A stretch of DNA of 64,000 bases, taken from the NCBI GenBank assembly GCA_028285085.1, contig JANQQI010000132.1, positions 1-64,000 on the forward strand, given 5' to 3'. A program made the position numbers and the translations under genes. The stretch's first letter is position 1, and each line of letters opens with the position of its first letter. The notes beneath the pieces are model-generated. The model saw only the letters and a program-made list of their open reading frames with translations, made no database searches and was not told the DNA's origin. Below, piece by piece: positions 36,277-46,069 of this stretch. Source of the DNA: Saprospiraceae bacterium. GTDB lineage: Bacteria > Bacteroidota > Bacteroidia > Chitinophagales > Saprospiraceae.

Positions 36277-39200
36277 AGGCTTTGGTATTTTGGTGAATGA
36301 GCGGTAATTGGATGCGAACAATCGTGACAAACTCTTTAGAGCGATCGGCGGGTAAGTCTTCGATAGTGATTGAGGTGTCAATATCGAAGAGTGTTTTTAG
36401 CTGGCCGAGGCGGCTGCGGCTTAGTTCAAGACCAAGGGAACGTTGGTTCAGTTGATTGTCGAGCTGCCGCTGGCGGGCCGCGGCACGGCCGATGCCGTTA
36501 TCTTTGATGGTAATATTGAGCAGGCCATCGGCTTCAAGCACTTCAAGCACAATTTTCCCTTGGTGCTCGGCGGGCATCAGGCCGTGCCAAATGGCATTCT
36601 CCACAAATGGTTGAATCAGCAGTGGCGGCACAGACAATTCTTCCACTTCGGATTGCAATTGAATATTGTACTCCACGCTAAATTGATGCTGCAAGCGCTC
36701 GCTTTCCAGCCAGATATAAAGTTTCAACGCACTGAGTTCATCTTCGAGGGAAATCATCTGCTCAGAAGAATGATTCAAAATTTTGCGGATCAGGCGGGCG
36801 AAACGACTAACATAAAGCGTTCCCGCTTCAGTGTCATTTTGGATGATATAATTTTTGATGGAATTGAGTCCGTTAAAAATAAAATGCGGATTCATCTGCG
36901 AGCGCAGGGCTCTCATTTCGGTTTCGGCGAGGCGGCGACGAAAATCGGCTTCTCGACGCGTTTGCCGCAGCCGATAGCGATAAAATAGCCAGAATAAGCC
37001 GAGGCCGCTGGCGACACAAAACACTAAGAAAGTCCAGGTTTTATACCAAGGTGTGGCAAGAAAAATCCCGATCCGGCTAGGCGTGTTCCACTCCCCGCCA
37101 TTATGTCGGGCGCGCACCCGAAATTGGTAATCGCCGCCGGGTAAGTTGGTGTAAACCGCACTTTTATTTTCACCCGCCTGAATCCAGTTATCATCGTAAC
37201 CTTCTAGTTGATATTCGTATTGAATAGATTTGGATTGTAAAAAATGTATTCCTTGATAATCGATAGAAAAATAATTCTCATCTGCACTAAGAGTCACTGT
37301 TGATTGTCCGACCAGAGGGATGGAATAGGTTTGTGAATTGTTAAATACACGTGCCGTTTCAATGGCGATTTCTGGTGGTTCAAATTGAGTCGTCAGCTGA
37401 TCTAATTTAATAGTTGAAAACCAAGGACTAAACTGGTAAGTCAACATCACTTCTCCTCCGGGTAAATGGCTCAACAAGCTCGAATACAAATACTTTTCAT
37501 ATAATCCTTTATTCCTATTAAAACGTAACATCTCCTCTTCGGGCAATTGGAGTACATTTAATCCTTGTCTGGTACAGAGCCATAAATGACCATCTTCGAA
37601 CAGCATTTCATTTACACCATTATAAAATAAACCATCCATAGTCGTGTACTGCTTTAGAGCTTGATCTTTCAGTTGATATTTAAAAAGGCCATGATCCCGC
37701 GTACCAATCCACATATTATTCTGGTCATCCATTTCGATGGCGTGTACCACATACTCCCCTAAGCGTCCTTCGATCACCGGATGCTGGATAAATTGTTTAC
37801 TAACGGGATCAATAATACTAATGCCTTTATCAGTACATACCCAAAGATGGCCCTGCGGACCAAGTTCTATTTCAAATAGATAACGATCGTGGCAAAGGCT
37901 CAATGGATTGTTTTTGTCATGAACAAATTGTTGCAAGGCATCACTTTGTGTGTTCAGGCAAAATAAACCTCGATGACGCGTACCGATCCAAAGTTCTTCC
38001 GGGCGTTCGGGATAATATTTCATCGACCAAACCTGCACTTCATCCAATTGATCATTCCGATAGCTTTGAATTTGAGTATCTCCGGGTCGCCAGCGAAAAA
38101 CACCTGACTCACCCCCCAACCACACCTCGCCACTTGGCATTTGAATAGCTTTGCGTGGTTTGGTATCTCCGGGCATATTTATCGTCCGAATCAGCTGCAA
38201 ATCTTGAGTCGTTTGTACTAAGCCCGTACGCTGATCCAAGATCAAATAGTCGCTATCCAGGGTTCCTGTAAACTGTGGTAGATAGGCTTGCCTGCCATCG
38301 GTCAAGTTCAGCGTTTGGTTATTAAACTGTTGAAAAATCGGATGCCAGCAGTAAAGCCCCTGAGTCGTATTGATCCAAAGAAAGTCACCTATCAATTCAA
38401 TTGAATTAAGCACAATCCCTTCCGGGAAAGGTGAGTCAGGACCGCTACGATAAATTACATATTCCAGTTGCTCTTTTTCCCGATTCCAACGGCCAACACC
38501 TTCATTATCTAATAGCCATATTTCTCCTTCAGCTGTTTGTTTCATAGAGTTGACAGGGCGATCATGTAATAGCTTAGACCAAGCCTTTTTTTGTGTATTA
38601 AATCGCCAAAGGCCTTCAAAAAGATTACCGACTAGAAGCGTAGAATCCGTTTCTGGCAGAATCCCACATACGGAGGCCAGGTTGGGGCGGAACTTTGCTA
38701 ACGGAAACTCTTCATAAGTATTTTGCCGACGATCCCAGCGAAAAAAGCTCCGCCCCCCCAACCAAAAAATATCGGGATTAGTAACATCTTGTTGTAGACG
38801 AGTCACTTTCATCACAAATCCTGCATAGTCAGGTTGATCTCTCAATGCATGCTCAACAATCGTATCACCTTCCAGTGACCATATCGATATACCGCCCCGA
38901 CCACTGCCAATCGCGCGATAACCAATCAGCATTTCGGAGTGATCTGCGGTGGTTGAAATATGGTACACTCGATCCTCGGTTAGGCCTCGAATTGGGTCAT
39001 CTTGGTTCTTGCGCAAGGTCGTGAAGCCATTTTTTTGATAATCAAAAATACTGATACCGCCACCTTCCGTGCCTACCCAAATTCGACCGTGGGGATCTTC
39101 ATGCAAGCGCACCACATCGCTTCCACACAAAGCGGTGGAGTCGACAGGATTAGGATGAAACACTTCAAAGGTCTGCCCATCGAATCGACAAAGACCATTC

Positions 39201-39382
39201 GTGGTACCTACCCAGATGAATCCGAACTGATCCTGTAAGATGGTATGGACAAATTGCTCACTTAAGCCATCATTGGTATCCCAATGCGCTAAAAAAGGTT
39301 TTTGGGCTAGTCCGAAATGGAGATTACCAATAGCCCAAAAACCGATCAGAATTATATATCGTTTTAAAGAGTTATCATCCAC
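36254..39382 (-). CDS. Propeller-type sensor histidine kinase (LytS/YehU class)
   Basis: Membrane sensor of 1042 aa. Signal sequence 1-26; then about fourteen two-component-regulator propeller blades in the periplasm (repeats such as GRIWVGTEGGGISIFD and LWICTRQGLNVL); a Y_Y_Y domain near 690-780 (YEYQLEGYDDNW); one membrane helix about 785-807; and a His_kinase domain with the phospho-acceptor His in QMNPHFIFNGLNS and a GHKL ATPase (QPFVENAIWHG, IKDNGIGR). Unlike hybrid polysaccharide sensors, it has no receiver of its own. It starts with GTG and signals to the overlapping LytTR regulator. The ligand is unknown. Confidence 0.93.
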   Translation of the reverse strand: MDDNSLKRYIILIGFWAIGNLHFGLAQKPFLAHWDTNDGLSEQFVHTILQDQFGFIWVGTTNGLCRFDGQTFEVFHPNPVDSTALCGSDVVRLHEDPHGRIWVGTEGGGISIFDYQKNGFTTLRKNQDDPIRGLTEDRVYHISTTADHSEMLIGYRAIGSGRGGISIWSLEGDTIVEHALRDQPDYAGFVMKVTRLQQDVTNPDIFWLGGRSFFRWDRRQNTYEEFPLAKFRPNLASVCGILPETDSTLLVGNLFEGLWRFNTQKKAWSKLLHDRPVNSMKQTAEGEIWLLDNEGVGRWNREKEQLEYVIYRSGPDSPFPEGIVLNSIELIGDFLWINTTQGLYCWHPIFQQFNNQTLNLTDGRQAYLPQFTGTLDSDYLILDQRTGLVQTTQDLQLIRTINMPGDTKPRKAIQMPSGEVWLGGESGVFRWRPGDTQIQSYRNDQLDEVQVWSMKYYPERPEELWIGTRHRGLFCLNTQSDALQQFVHDKNNPLSLCHDRYLFEIELGPQGHLWVCTDKGISIIDPVSKQFIQHPVIEGRLGEYVVHAIEMDDQNNMWIGTRDHGLFKYQLKDQALKQYTTMDGLFYNGVNEMLFEDGHLWLCTRQGLNVLQLPEEEMLRFNRNKGLYEKYLYSSLLSHLPGGEVMLTYQFSPWFSTIKLDQLTTQFEPPEIAIETARVFNNSQTYSIPLVGQSTVTLSADENYFSIDYQGIHFLQSKSIQYEYQLEGYDDNWIQAGENKSAVYTNLPGGDYQFRVRARHNGGEWNTPSRIGIFLATPWYKTWTFLVFCVASGLGLFWLFYRYRLRQTRREADFRRRLAETEMRALRSQMNPHFIFNGLNSIKNYIIQNDTEAGTLYVSRFARLIRKILNHSSEQMISLEDELSALKLYIWLESERLQHQFSVEYNIQLQSEVEELSVPPLLIQPFVENAIWHGLMPAEHQGKIVLEVLEADGLLNITIKDNGIGRAAARQRQLDNQLNQRSLGLELSRSRLGQLKTLFDIDTSITIEDLPADRSKEFVTIVRIQLPLIHQNTKAYVHRYPR

Positions 39383-39423
39383 AAACCTAAGTTAAGCTTT
39401 TCGCCTAGATTCTACATAGCGAT

Positions 39424-40422
39424 CTATCTATTAAGCCAGCTAAACGGATACGCCTTTTGGCCAGCCTCAGATTGTAGTACCAAGAGATACGGCCCGTCGG
39501 GCAAAGGCGGCAAATCTAAGTTAAGCGTATGCTGTCCCCTTGATAACTGTCCGGTATTCTCCATACGAATCGCTTTACCAGCATAATCTACCACCTGCCA
39601 TTGTAATTTACCGATATCCTGTGCTAATGAGAACTGAGCCTCAATTTGCTGTCCGTGCTGAAAGACCTTTACTTCTGCAAAAGGAACAGGCGCACTCACA
39701 CTACTCGCCACATCACCTTGCGTGAAATAGACCGAAGGGGCTTCGTAGGTATCATCCGTAAACTCATACACCATCAAAGGCATGAAGTTATCTTCTTGGT
39801 ACCAAGCATATTGTGTCGAAATGGTCGATAGAAATTGGGTGGTATCCATCACTTTGATACGCAATACATCTTCGTAAGTCCCGTAAGGGGTAGTCAATGT
39901 CCCGTAGCCATCCGCAGAGACAGAGCCATTACGCGCATCCGAGGTTGAAATATTAAAGATGTAAGTCGTAAACTCAGAATAATAGGTGTAATTATCACCG
40001 TATTCCAGGGGCAGTTGAATCCCATCTTCTTCGTCTTGATAGACCGTAATTATATCGATATTCCCGCTCGTTCCAGAAGCGCCACCCCAGAGGACGATCT
40101 CATCGTCACGGCTCTCGTAATAATTGTACAAGTCAAAGCCCGAGATATACCAAATGAAGTCTGCATTAGGAAAGCTATCGGGGACCAAACCGGCGCTGGG
40201 CGCCAGAATATTGAATTCCACATCGAAAGCATTGGATTGGTCAACACCGCTGAAATCCCAATTTTGATTAGCTCCCCCGGGACCGGGATCGAGATTGACA
40301 TCATTAATAATCTGCGCGGGCCAGCTATCGCCAATGTTTGGTTCAATATTGTCGATCACCGGCTGGGCCAGCATCGAGCCCGCGAAGAAGAGAGAGAGGA
40401 ATAATGGGTAAAGGTTTTTCAT
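39424..40422 (-). CDS. Exported protein with C-terminal sorting-like domain
   Basis: Secreted protein of 332 aa from ATG 40422 (signal peptide 1-20, ending LAQ); an in-frame ATG 14 codons upstream would give a poor signal. The body (about 25-240) is beta-rich and acidic (NWDFSGVDQSNAFDVEFNI) with no recognised catalytic motif. The last 80 residues resemble a T9SS type A domain (KLQWQVVDYAGKAI, LPPLPDGPYLLVLQSE), although the usual terminal Lys is missing. Probably exported across the outer membrane. Single minus-strand gene upstream of the kinase pair. Confidence 0.75.
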   Translation of the reverse strand: MKNLYPLFLSLFFAGSMLAQPVIDNIEPNIGDSWPAQIINDVNLDPGPGGANQNWDFSGVDQSNAFDVEFNILAPSAGLVPDSFPNADFIWYISGFDLYNYYESRDDEIVLWGGASGTSGNIDIITVYQDEEDGIQLPLEYGDNYTYYSEFTTYIFNISTSDARNGSVSADGYGTLTTPYGTYEDVLRIKVMDTTQFLSTISTQYAWYQEDNFMPLMVYEFTDDTYEAPSVYFTQGDVASSVSAPVPFAEVKVFQHGQQIEAQFSLAQDIGKLQWQVVDYAGKAIRMENTGQLSRGQHTLNLDLPPLPDGPYLLVLQSEAGQKAYPFSWLNR

Positions 40423-40528
40423 ATTTCTAATGATTAAGTTATTGAAATGGAAATAAGGCATCATTAACGCGTGAGGCGAAAGTCACCCTGATTGCCTTCG
40501 GACGATGGCTTCACTTATCATGAAGAGA

Positions 40529-41068
40529 TTATCGAACTTGTAAAGAGAGCAGTACCGGCTGGATTTCCTGTTCGGTTCGAAAAGAGAGATGCAGGAAGTG
40601 GCAATCGTCGAGACGAATTTCTTCGCTTTCACCGGAGAATTGATCACCGCCGGGAATGAACATATCGCCACCGGGGATGAATTGATCCCCTCCAGGTATT
40701 AATTCGGAGGGGATGGCTCGACATAATTTATTGGGCACAAATACATAATACTTACCGCGATTGATGAGTAGCCCCTTGGCAGTGCATTCCCAGATGCTTT
40801 GAGTACGCTCCATGATAGGTTCGTACCAGCCTTCGATATCGATCGCCTGTTCTTTGCACTGCCGCAAGCTGAATTGAATTTGAATCTCCACTTTTTCCAT
40901 TAGCTCCTTACCTCGCCCTTCAAAGCGTAACTGATATTCTTTTTCACCCAAGCGATCCAGATGAACGCCTTCGGCAAATACTTCGAGATTGGAAGGTGAA
41001 AACTGCCAAGTGGCTTCTTCGGTGAATTGGAAGCCAAGCAAGATGGCCAGAAGGGCGAGGTAGTTCAT
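40529..41068 (-). CDS. Small exported protein with IPGGDQF repeats
   Basis: Hypothetical protein of 179 aa from ATG 41068 (MNYLALLAILLG, a short signal or anchor). The sequence contains three near-identical heptads, IPGGDQF, IPGGDMF and IPGGDQF (about residues 122-143), encoded by clear DNA repeats at about 40636-40701, so the number of copies could vary. Four cysteines occur (CKEQ, WECTA, LCRA, DDCHF). Function unknown; the repeat may bind calcium or a surface. It starts with an ATGA overlap with a small upstream frame (41065-41313) that I do not trust. Confidence 0.6.
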   Translation of the reverse strand: MNYLALLAILLGFQFTEEATWQFSPSNLEVFAEGVHLDRLGEKEYQLRFEGRGKELMEKVEIQIQFSLRQCKEQAIDIEGWYEPIMERTQSIWECTAKGLLINRGKYYVFVPNKLCRAIPSELIPGGDQFIPGGDMFIPGGDQFSGESEEIRLDDCHFLHLSFRTEQEIQPVLLSLQVR

Positions 41069-41426
41069 GTTTTTTGGTTTTTTGTGATCGAATACCCGCA
41101 AAATGCTATGGATAAGGAGGTGTTTTCAAGAACGCATTGCTGAAGAGTGGCTTTGCCTTCACAAACGGTACGTTTGGGGAATGAATGGTTGATCTGGTCG
41201 ACAAGACTTTCCAGTATTAGAATAATTTGTACCTTCCAGCTTATATTTGCGTCATAACAGGCAGAAAACAATAATCGAAAAGCGATATTGGATTTGAACG
41301 ATTGCCGAGTCAACTGAAATACTAGATTGCGGACAACAGGTAGCGATAAGCACTATTAACAAGGCACCGCAGCTACAAATAATGCTGACTTGGATGGATT
41401 ATTGACGATTCTGTCAAACTACTGAT
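41069..41426. other. Gap between the IPGGDQF-repeat gene and the SLC12 gene
   Basis: 358 bp without a supported gene. A TATATTTG element at 41242-41249 (plus strand) could drive the SLC12-type transporter with a 170-nt leader. A possible 82-codon minus-strand frame beginning TTG at 41313 has no recognisable features and I leave it out. Confidence 0.4.
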
Positions 41427-43817
41427 ATGTCGACTACGAAGGCTAAATTTGGTACTGCACCGGTATTCTTCACTGCGATTTCCACTATTCTGGGAGCTGT
41501 TATGTTCCTCCGTTTTGGATTTGCAGTAGGAAATGTGGGATTATTAGGCACAATTGCCATTGTGTTGATTGGACATGCCGTTACGATTCCTACGGCCATG
41601 GCTATTGCCGAGATTGCAACGAACCAAAAAGTAGAGGGCGGTGGTGAATATTACATCATTTCCCGCTCGTTTGGCCTGGTCATTGGCTCATCGATTGGAA
41701 TCGCCTTATACTTTTCACAAGCCATTAGTGTCGCCTTTTACATCATCGCTTTTGCCGAGGCGTTTTCCTCCCTTTTCGACTATATATTAGCAACCTATCC
41801 ACATTTACCAGAGTGGGTGAAATGGCTTTTACAACAAAAGCAGACCGTTAGCATCCCAGCGCTCTTTGTACTGATGGCTATTGTACTCATCAAGGGCGCC
41901 GATCTTGGCGTGAAAGCCCTTTACGTCGTAGTGGTCACGCTTTTCTTGTCGCTGATTGCGTTCTTCGTAGGCCAGACAGAATACAGCCAGCAGAACGATC
42001 TCGATCTCTTTGCCCACATTGGCAATACCGAAATGCAGGCAGACTTACCGGAAGAAGACACTAGTGCAACCTACCAATTGCCTAGTGATACCTTATCTTC
42101 TCCCATCACCATCATAGAACCGGCCGATCCAGTTGCTTCTACAGATACACAGAGTCAATCTTCAGGCTCAAGTGTACCGCTCAGCTTCTTTGCTGTTTTC
42201 GCCATTATCTTCCCGGCCTTTACCGGGATGACGGCAGGGGTGGGCTTATCGGGGGATCTTGCAAATCCCAGTCGATCCATTCCGCTGGGTACCTTAGCGG
42301 GTACCATTACGGGGATGATCATTTATATGTTCATTGCTTACAAGCTGGCCATCTCGGCCAGCCCGGAGGATTTGGCAAATACCGATCAACTGGTCATGGC
42401 AGATATTGCCTGGCAGGGCTACTGGCTCATTCCCGTGGGGCTAGCGGCAGCGACGATTTCCTCGGCCTTAGGCTCTATCCTCGTCGCGCCGCGTACCTTG
42501 CAGGCTATCGCCCGGGATCGAGTGTTGCCCTCGCGTGCTTTCAACTTTTGGTTATCCAAGGGGCGCGGTAAGAGCGATGAGCCGTTCAACGCGACGGTCA
42601 TTACCATCGCGATCGCTTTTGTTTTCGTAATGATGGGGGGACTAGATGCGGTAGCGAAGATTATCTCGATGTTCTTTATGGTGACTTACGGGACGCTCTG
42701 TTTGATTTCTTTCTTGCAGCACTTTGCGGCCGATCCGTCTTACCGTCCGACCTTTAAATCAAAGTGGTATTTCTCCCTGTTCGGTGCCATTGCCTGTTTC
42801 GGTCTGATGTTTTTCATGGATGCTGCTTACGCTCTGATGGCGCTCTTCCTGATGGCGATTTTCTATATTCTGGCCAGTTATTACAATCCAGAAAAACGCA
42901 ATATTGCCCTTATTTTTCAGGGGGTTATTTTCCAATTGAGCCGCCGGCTGCAAATCTTTTTACAAAAAGCCGATAAAGAACAGACGGCCAGTTGGCGACC
43001 TTCGGTGGTTTGTATCTCCGAGAATTCATTCGACCGTTTTGCGGCCTTCGATCTCTTGCGGTGGATGTCGCAAAAATATGGCTTCGGCACCTACATCCAC
43101 AAGATCACCGGCTATCTATCCAAGACCACTAATCAAGAAGCCAAGGATGCTAAGAACCGGCTCATCCGCATGGCAGAAGCCAGCAATAGTAAAGTCTATA
43201 TCGATACCCTTATTTCGCCGTCCTACACCTCAGCCATCGCTCAGGTGATCCAATTGCCGGGGATTTCGGGTACAGACAATAACTTGCTGATGTTCGAATA
43301 TTCGAAACAAAACCCCACCAATCTTGAAAATATTGTCGACAATTTCAATTTGATCAAATCCGTTGACTTTGACGTCGTCGTCCTAGGTAGCACCGAGCGT
43401 GGCTTTGGCTTCAAGCAAGAAATTCATATTTGGATTTCCAGCAACGATTACGAAAATGCCAACTTGATGATCTTGTTGGGCTATATTATCCTTGGTCATA
43501 GTGATTGGAAAAATGGGTTCATCAAAATCTTCGCGATCTATCCCGAAGACACCTGCAACGACGAGCGTCAGCGGCTTTATGAATTAATCGAAGCGGGTCA
43601 GCTTCCGATTTCCAAGAACAACATTCGGGTCATCCCACGCAAGCAGGATACTGAGTTGCGCACTGTCATCAGCGAACGCTCTCGCGATGCAGATCTAACT
43701 ATTGTCGGGTTCCGCAAAGAAGCGCTTAAGCACGAAGGGGTGGCCGTATTCAATGGCTTGAATGACATTGGAAATACGCTGCACGTTAATGCGTCGGAAG
43801 AGAAGACGATTAAGTAA
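41427..43817 (+). CDS. SLC12-type cation-chloride cotransporter / amino acid permease
   Basis: Inner-membrane transporter of 796 aa. The N-terminal ~490 residues carry about 12 hydrophobic helices in the APC fold (TISTILGAVMFLRFGFAVGN, FPAFTGMTAGVGLSGDLANPSRSIPLGTL), and the cytoplasmic C-terminus (about 500-796) is soluble. This layout matches bacterial homologues of the Na-K-Cl/K-Cl cotransporters rather than ordinary amino acid permeases. A Ser/Thr/Gln-rich loop (SSPITIIEPADP ... SQSSGSS) lies before helix 6. Substrate unproven: K+/Cl- or amino acids. It ends 11 bp before the convergent lactonase gene. Confidence 0.85.
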   Translation: MSTTKAKFGTAPVFFTAISTILGAVMFLRFGFAVGNVGLLGTIAIVLIGHAVTIPTAMAIAEIATNQKVEGGGEYYIISRSFGLVIGSSIGIALYFSQAISVAFYIIAFAEAFSSLFDYILATYPHLPEWVKWLLQQKQTVSIPALFVLMAIVLIKGADLGVKALYVVVVTLFLSLIAFFVGQTEYSQQNDLDLFAHIGNTEMQADLPEEDTSATYQLPSDTLSSPITIIEPADPVASTDTQSQSSGSSVPLSFFAVFAIIFPAFTGMTAGVGLSGDLANPSRSIPLGTLAGTITGMIIYMFIAYKLAISASPEDLANTDQLVMADIAWQGYWLIPVGLAAATISSALGSILVAPRTLQAIARDRVLPSRAFNFWLSKGRGKSDEPFNATVITIAIAFVFVMMGGLDAVAKIISMFFMVTYGTLCLISFLQHFAADPSYRPTFKSKWYFSLFGAIACFGLMFFMDAAYALMALFLMAIFYILASYYNPEKRNIALIFQGVIFQLSRRLQIFLQKADKEQTASWRPSVVCISENSFDRFAAFDLLRWMSQKYGFGTYIHKITGYLSKTTNQEAKDAKNRLIRMAEASNSKVYIDTLISPSYTSAIAQVIQLPGISGTDNNLLMFEYSKQNPTNLENIVDNFNLIKSVDFDVVVLGSTERGFGFKQEIHIWISSNDYENANLMILLGYIILGHSDWKNGFIKIFAIYPEDTCNDERQRLYELIEAGQLPISKNNIRVIPRKQDTELRTVISERSRDADLTIVGFRKEALKHEGVAVFNGLNDIGNTLHVNASEEKTIK

Positions 43818-43828
43818 TTTCAATTCCG

Positions 43829-45007
43829 TTATTCCAAAAACACCAAACAGACTGGCGTGGGTAGTTTCAACTCATAGGGTGTCTCTTCGAGCTGTCCGGT
43901 TTCAGAATTAATTTTGAACGTGACGATATTATCACTATTCTGATTAGCGACTAATAAGAATTGACCATCTGGAGAAATGTTGAAATCCCGAGGAACGAGA
44001 CCTTTGCTAGATTGTGTTCCAGTAAACGTCAATTGACCATCTGGCTGAATGGAGAACATCGCGATGTTATTTAAGGCCGCGCGATTGGCAGCATAAAGGA
44101 AGCGACCGTCGGGGGTAATGCGAATAGCGGAGCAGCCGGCATCAGCTTGTCCATCAGCGGTAGTAGAAATTTGCTGAGCAAGACTAAATTCTACCTTTGG
44201 ATCATTATCAGAATTAATTTGAAAGACTTCAATTGTCCCGTTTAGCTCATTCAACACATAAGCGAAATCGTCCTTAACGGCCAAGTGTCGAGGCCCGGCT
44301 CCAGCTGTCGTTTGTGCAACGCCTAACTCCTCCAACGCGGTGCCTGTGGCATCAGGAGCCAGAACACTCACCTTGTCCGCACCGAGATCAACCGAAATAA
44401 AACCAGATCGAAAAGGGAGGGCCATGTGGGCGTGTGGAGCTTCTTGTCGTGCATGCGGACCAGTCGTCTCATTTTTCACAGCCAGTTTTACCGCGCCGAG
44501 GCGGCCATCTGCTTCAAGGGGCAAAACAACAGTGTTGCCGCCAACATAATTGGCAGCATAGGCATAAGCACCATCGGGGTGTACACTGACGTGACAAGGA
44601 GCCGCGCCGGTCGTTGATGTTTTATTGAGCAACTGCAAAGCGGGTGTTTTGCGATCAATGGTGTACGCACTGATCTCTCCTTCGGGAACTTCGCTAACGG
44701 CATACGCATATTGCCCATTGGGGTGCACGGTCACGTAAGAGGGATTGATAATATCTTGATAAACACCGACAGAATCTAATTGTCCGGTTGCTGGATTGTA
44801 ATGACACAGGTAAATACCATCTGCTTTTCCATCTACATGTCCTTCCTTACGGGTATAGGTGCCGACTAAAACTAAGGTTGGGGTATCTTCTGCCACAGTA
44901 GTTGATGTTGATTCTTCTTTAGGTTCTGTTGTCGTAGATTCAGAACCAGATTCGCAAGAGGTAGAAAGGAGTAGGGCGCTGATGCTTAGCGCGATCAATG
45001 TTTTCAT
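43829..45007 (-). CDS. Lactonase-family beta-propeller lipoprotein
   Basis: Lipoprotein of 392 aa: the N-terminal signal ends STSC (Cys18) and a Ser/Thr/Glu linker follows. The rest is a seven-bladed propeller of the 6-phosphogluconolactonase (Pgl/PF10282) type (LVGTYTRKEGHVDGKADGIYL, YVTVHPNGQYAYAVSEV, GPRHLAVKDDFAYVL). An outer-membrane anchored form argues against the cytoplasmic pentose phosphate enzyme; a periplasmic lactonase or a structural propeller is more likely. Single gene, convergent with the transporter. Confidence 0.85.
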   Translation of the reverse strand: MKTLIALSISALLLSTSCESGSESTTTEPKEESTSTTVAEDTPTLVLVGTYTRKEGHVDGKADGIYLCHYNPATGQLDSVGVYQDIINPSYVTVHPNGQYAYAVSEVPEGEISAYTIDRKTPALQLLNKTSTTGAAPCHVSVHPDGAYAYAANYVGGNTVVLPLEADGRLGAVKLAVKNETTGPHARQEAPHAHMALPFRSGFISVDLGADKVSVLAPDATGTALEELGVAQTTAGAGPRHLAVKDDFAYVLNELNGTIEVFQINSDNDPKVEFSLAQQISTTADGQADAGCSAIRITPDGRFLYAANRAALNNIAMFSIQPDGQLTFTGTQSSKGLVPRDFNISPDGQFLLVANQNSDNIVTFKINSETGQLEETPYELKLPTPVCLVFLE

Positions 45008-45058
45008 GATTGGTGATGCTTATGAATTGATATATCCGGCGTAGACAGGCCGATGCTC

Positions 45059-45874
45059 TTAATCGTGTAATACCAAGATAGGAACCTTACTGTGAAAAAC
45101 TTTACTAGTCGTCACACTACTGTGCAAAAAATTACCAATCAAGCCTCGATCGTGGCGTACCAGGCAGATCATATCGGCTTCGGTTCGATCCACGAACTGT
45201 GCAATTTGATCACTGATCTTTATCGATTCATCTCGCGTTTCTTCGTGGTATTCATATGACACTTCGGTGAACAAGGCACAGACTTTGTCTTCAATGCTTT
45301 GATCCGATTTGCCATTATTGATATGCATGGCTTCGATCTTTGCCCCATAATGACGGGCAATGACGATAAAAGGTTGAAGCAAAGTCGCAGAATATTCCGT
45401 TCGATCATCCACACAAAGCACCATACCGTCGAGGGGTTGATAAGGATAGGTTGACGGTACCGCTAGCACGGGTACTTTGGCTGATTTGATGACACCGTTG
45501 GTCGTACTACCAATAAATACTTCTTTCAAGCCACTTGCCCCTTGGGTACCCATCACGATAAGGTCTGCCTCCAGCTTACCTGCAGCTCGGATAACCGTAG
45601 GCACGGCATCGCCTTTCACTACTTCGCCAGTGATTGATGCCGATCCGACCAGCTTGCCGCTAAACTGTTCAATCTGCTTGGCCATATCCTCTAGCGCCTC
45701 TTTTTTCATCATTTTTTCGACACCGATAAAGACCCCGGCGCGCTGCCCTAGCTTATACGTATGCAACAACGTGATCTTTGCACCAAACTTATTCGCTAAA
45801 TCAATGGCATAATTAAGAGCAGCGTGGGTATTCGAAGAAAAATCGGTAGGTACTAAGAGGTTTTTCATAAGCAT
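45059..45874 (-). CDS. Universal stress protein, two UspA domains
   Basis: Cytoplasmic stress protein of 271 aa in two tandem UspA folds. Domain 1 (1-145) keeps the ATP-binding loop GTQGASGLKEVFIGST, whereas domain 2 (146-271) ends in CLVRHDRGLIGNFLHSSVTTS, a degenerate version. MKNLLVPTDFS at residue 3 is the alternative start (ATG 45868). It probably binds ATP in one half only. Role in stress adaptation is inferred from the family. Confidence 0.92.
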   Translation of the reverse strand: MLMKNLLVPTDFSSNTHAALNYAIDLANKFGAKITLLHTYKLGQRAGVFIGVEKMMKKEALEDMAKQIEQFSGKLVGSASITGEVVKGDAVPTVIRAAGKLEADLIVMGTQGASGLKEVFIGSTTNGVIKSAKVPVLAVPSTYPYQPLDGMVLCVDDRTEYSATLLQPFIVIARHYGAKIEAMHINNGKSDQSIEDKVCALFTEVSYEYHEETRDESIKISDQIAQFVDRTEADMICLVRHDRGLIGNFLHSSVTTSKVFHSKVPILVLHD

Positions 45875-46020
45875 CCGGGCTTAACATCGGGGTGACCGAT
45901 AAGGGAAATACGATAAAAATGGTGCTTTGACCAATAGTCTGAGTATACATTGGATCACATTAAATGCATCTCCAATTCAATGTCATAAAAGTACTCAGAC
46001 CACCCGGATTTTCAAAAGCT

Positions 46021-46054
46021 TGTTCCGGGAAATTCAAAGTTGAATCCCGGAACA
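46021..46054 (-). terminator. Terminator of clpP
   Basis: TGTTCCGGGA (46021-46030) pairs perfectly with TCCCGGAACA (46045-46054), and the loop contains a further TTCAA/TTGAA stem. On the minus strand it lies 15 bp after the clpP stop and leads into AGCTTTT. Confidence 0.8.
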
Positions 46055-46069
46055 GCGCACATTATCACA

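Noticed and set aside
41065-41313. 82-codon minus-strand frame before the IPGGDQF-repeat gene
   Set aside because: It has a TTG start, no family and no coding-like pattern; its ATGA overlap with the next gene is probably chance.
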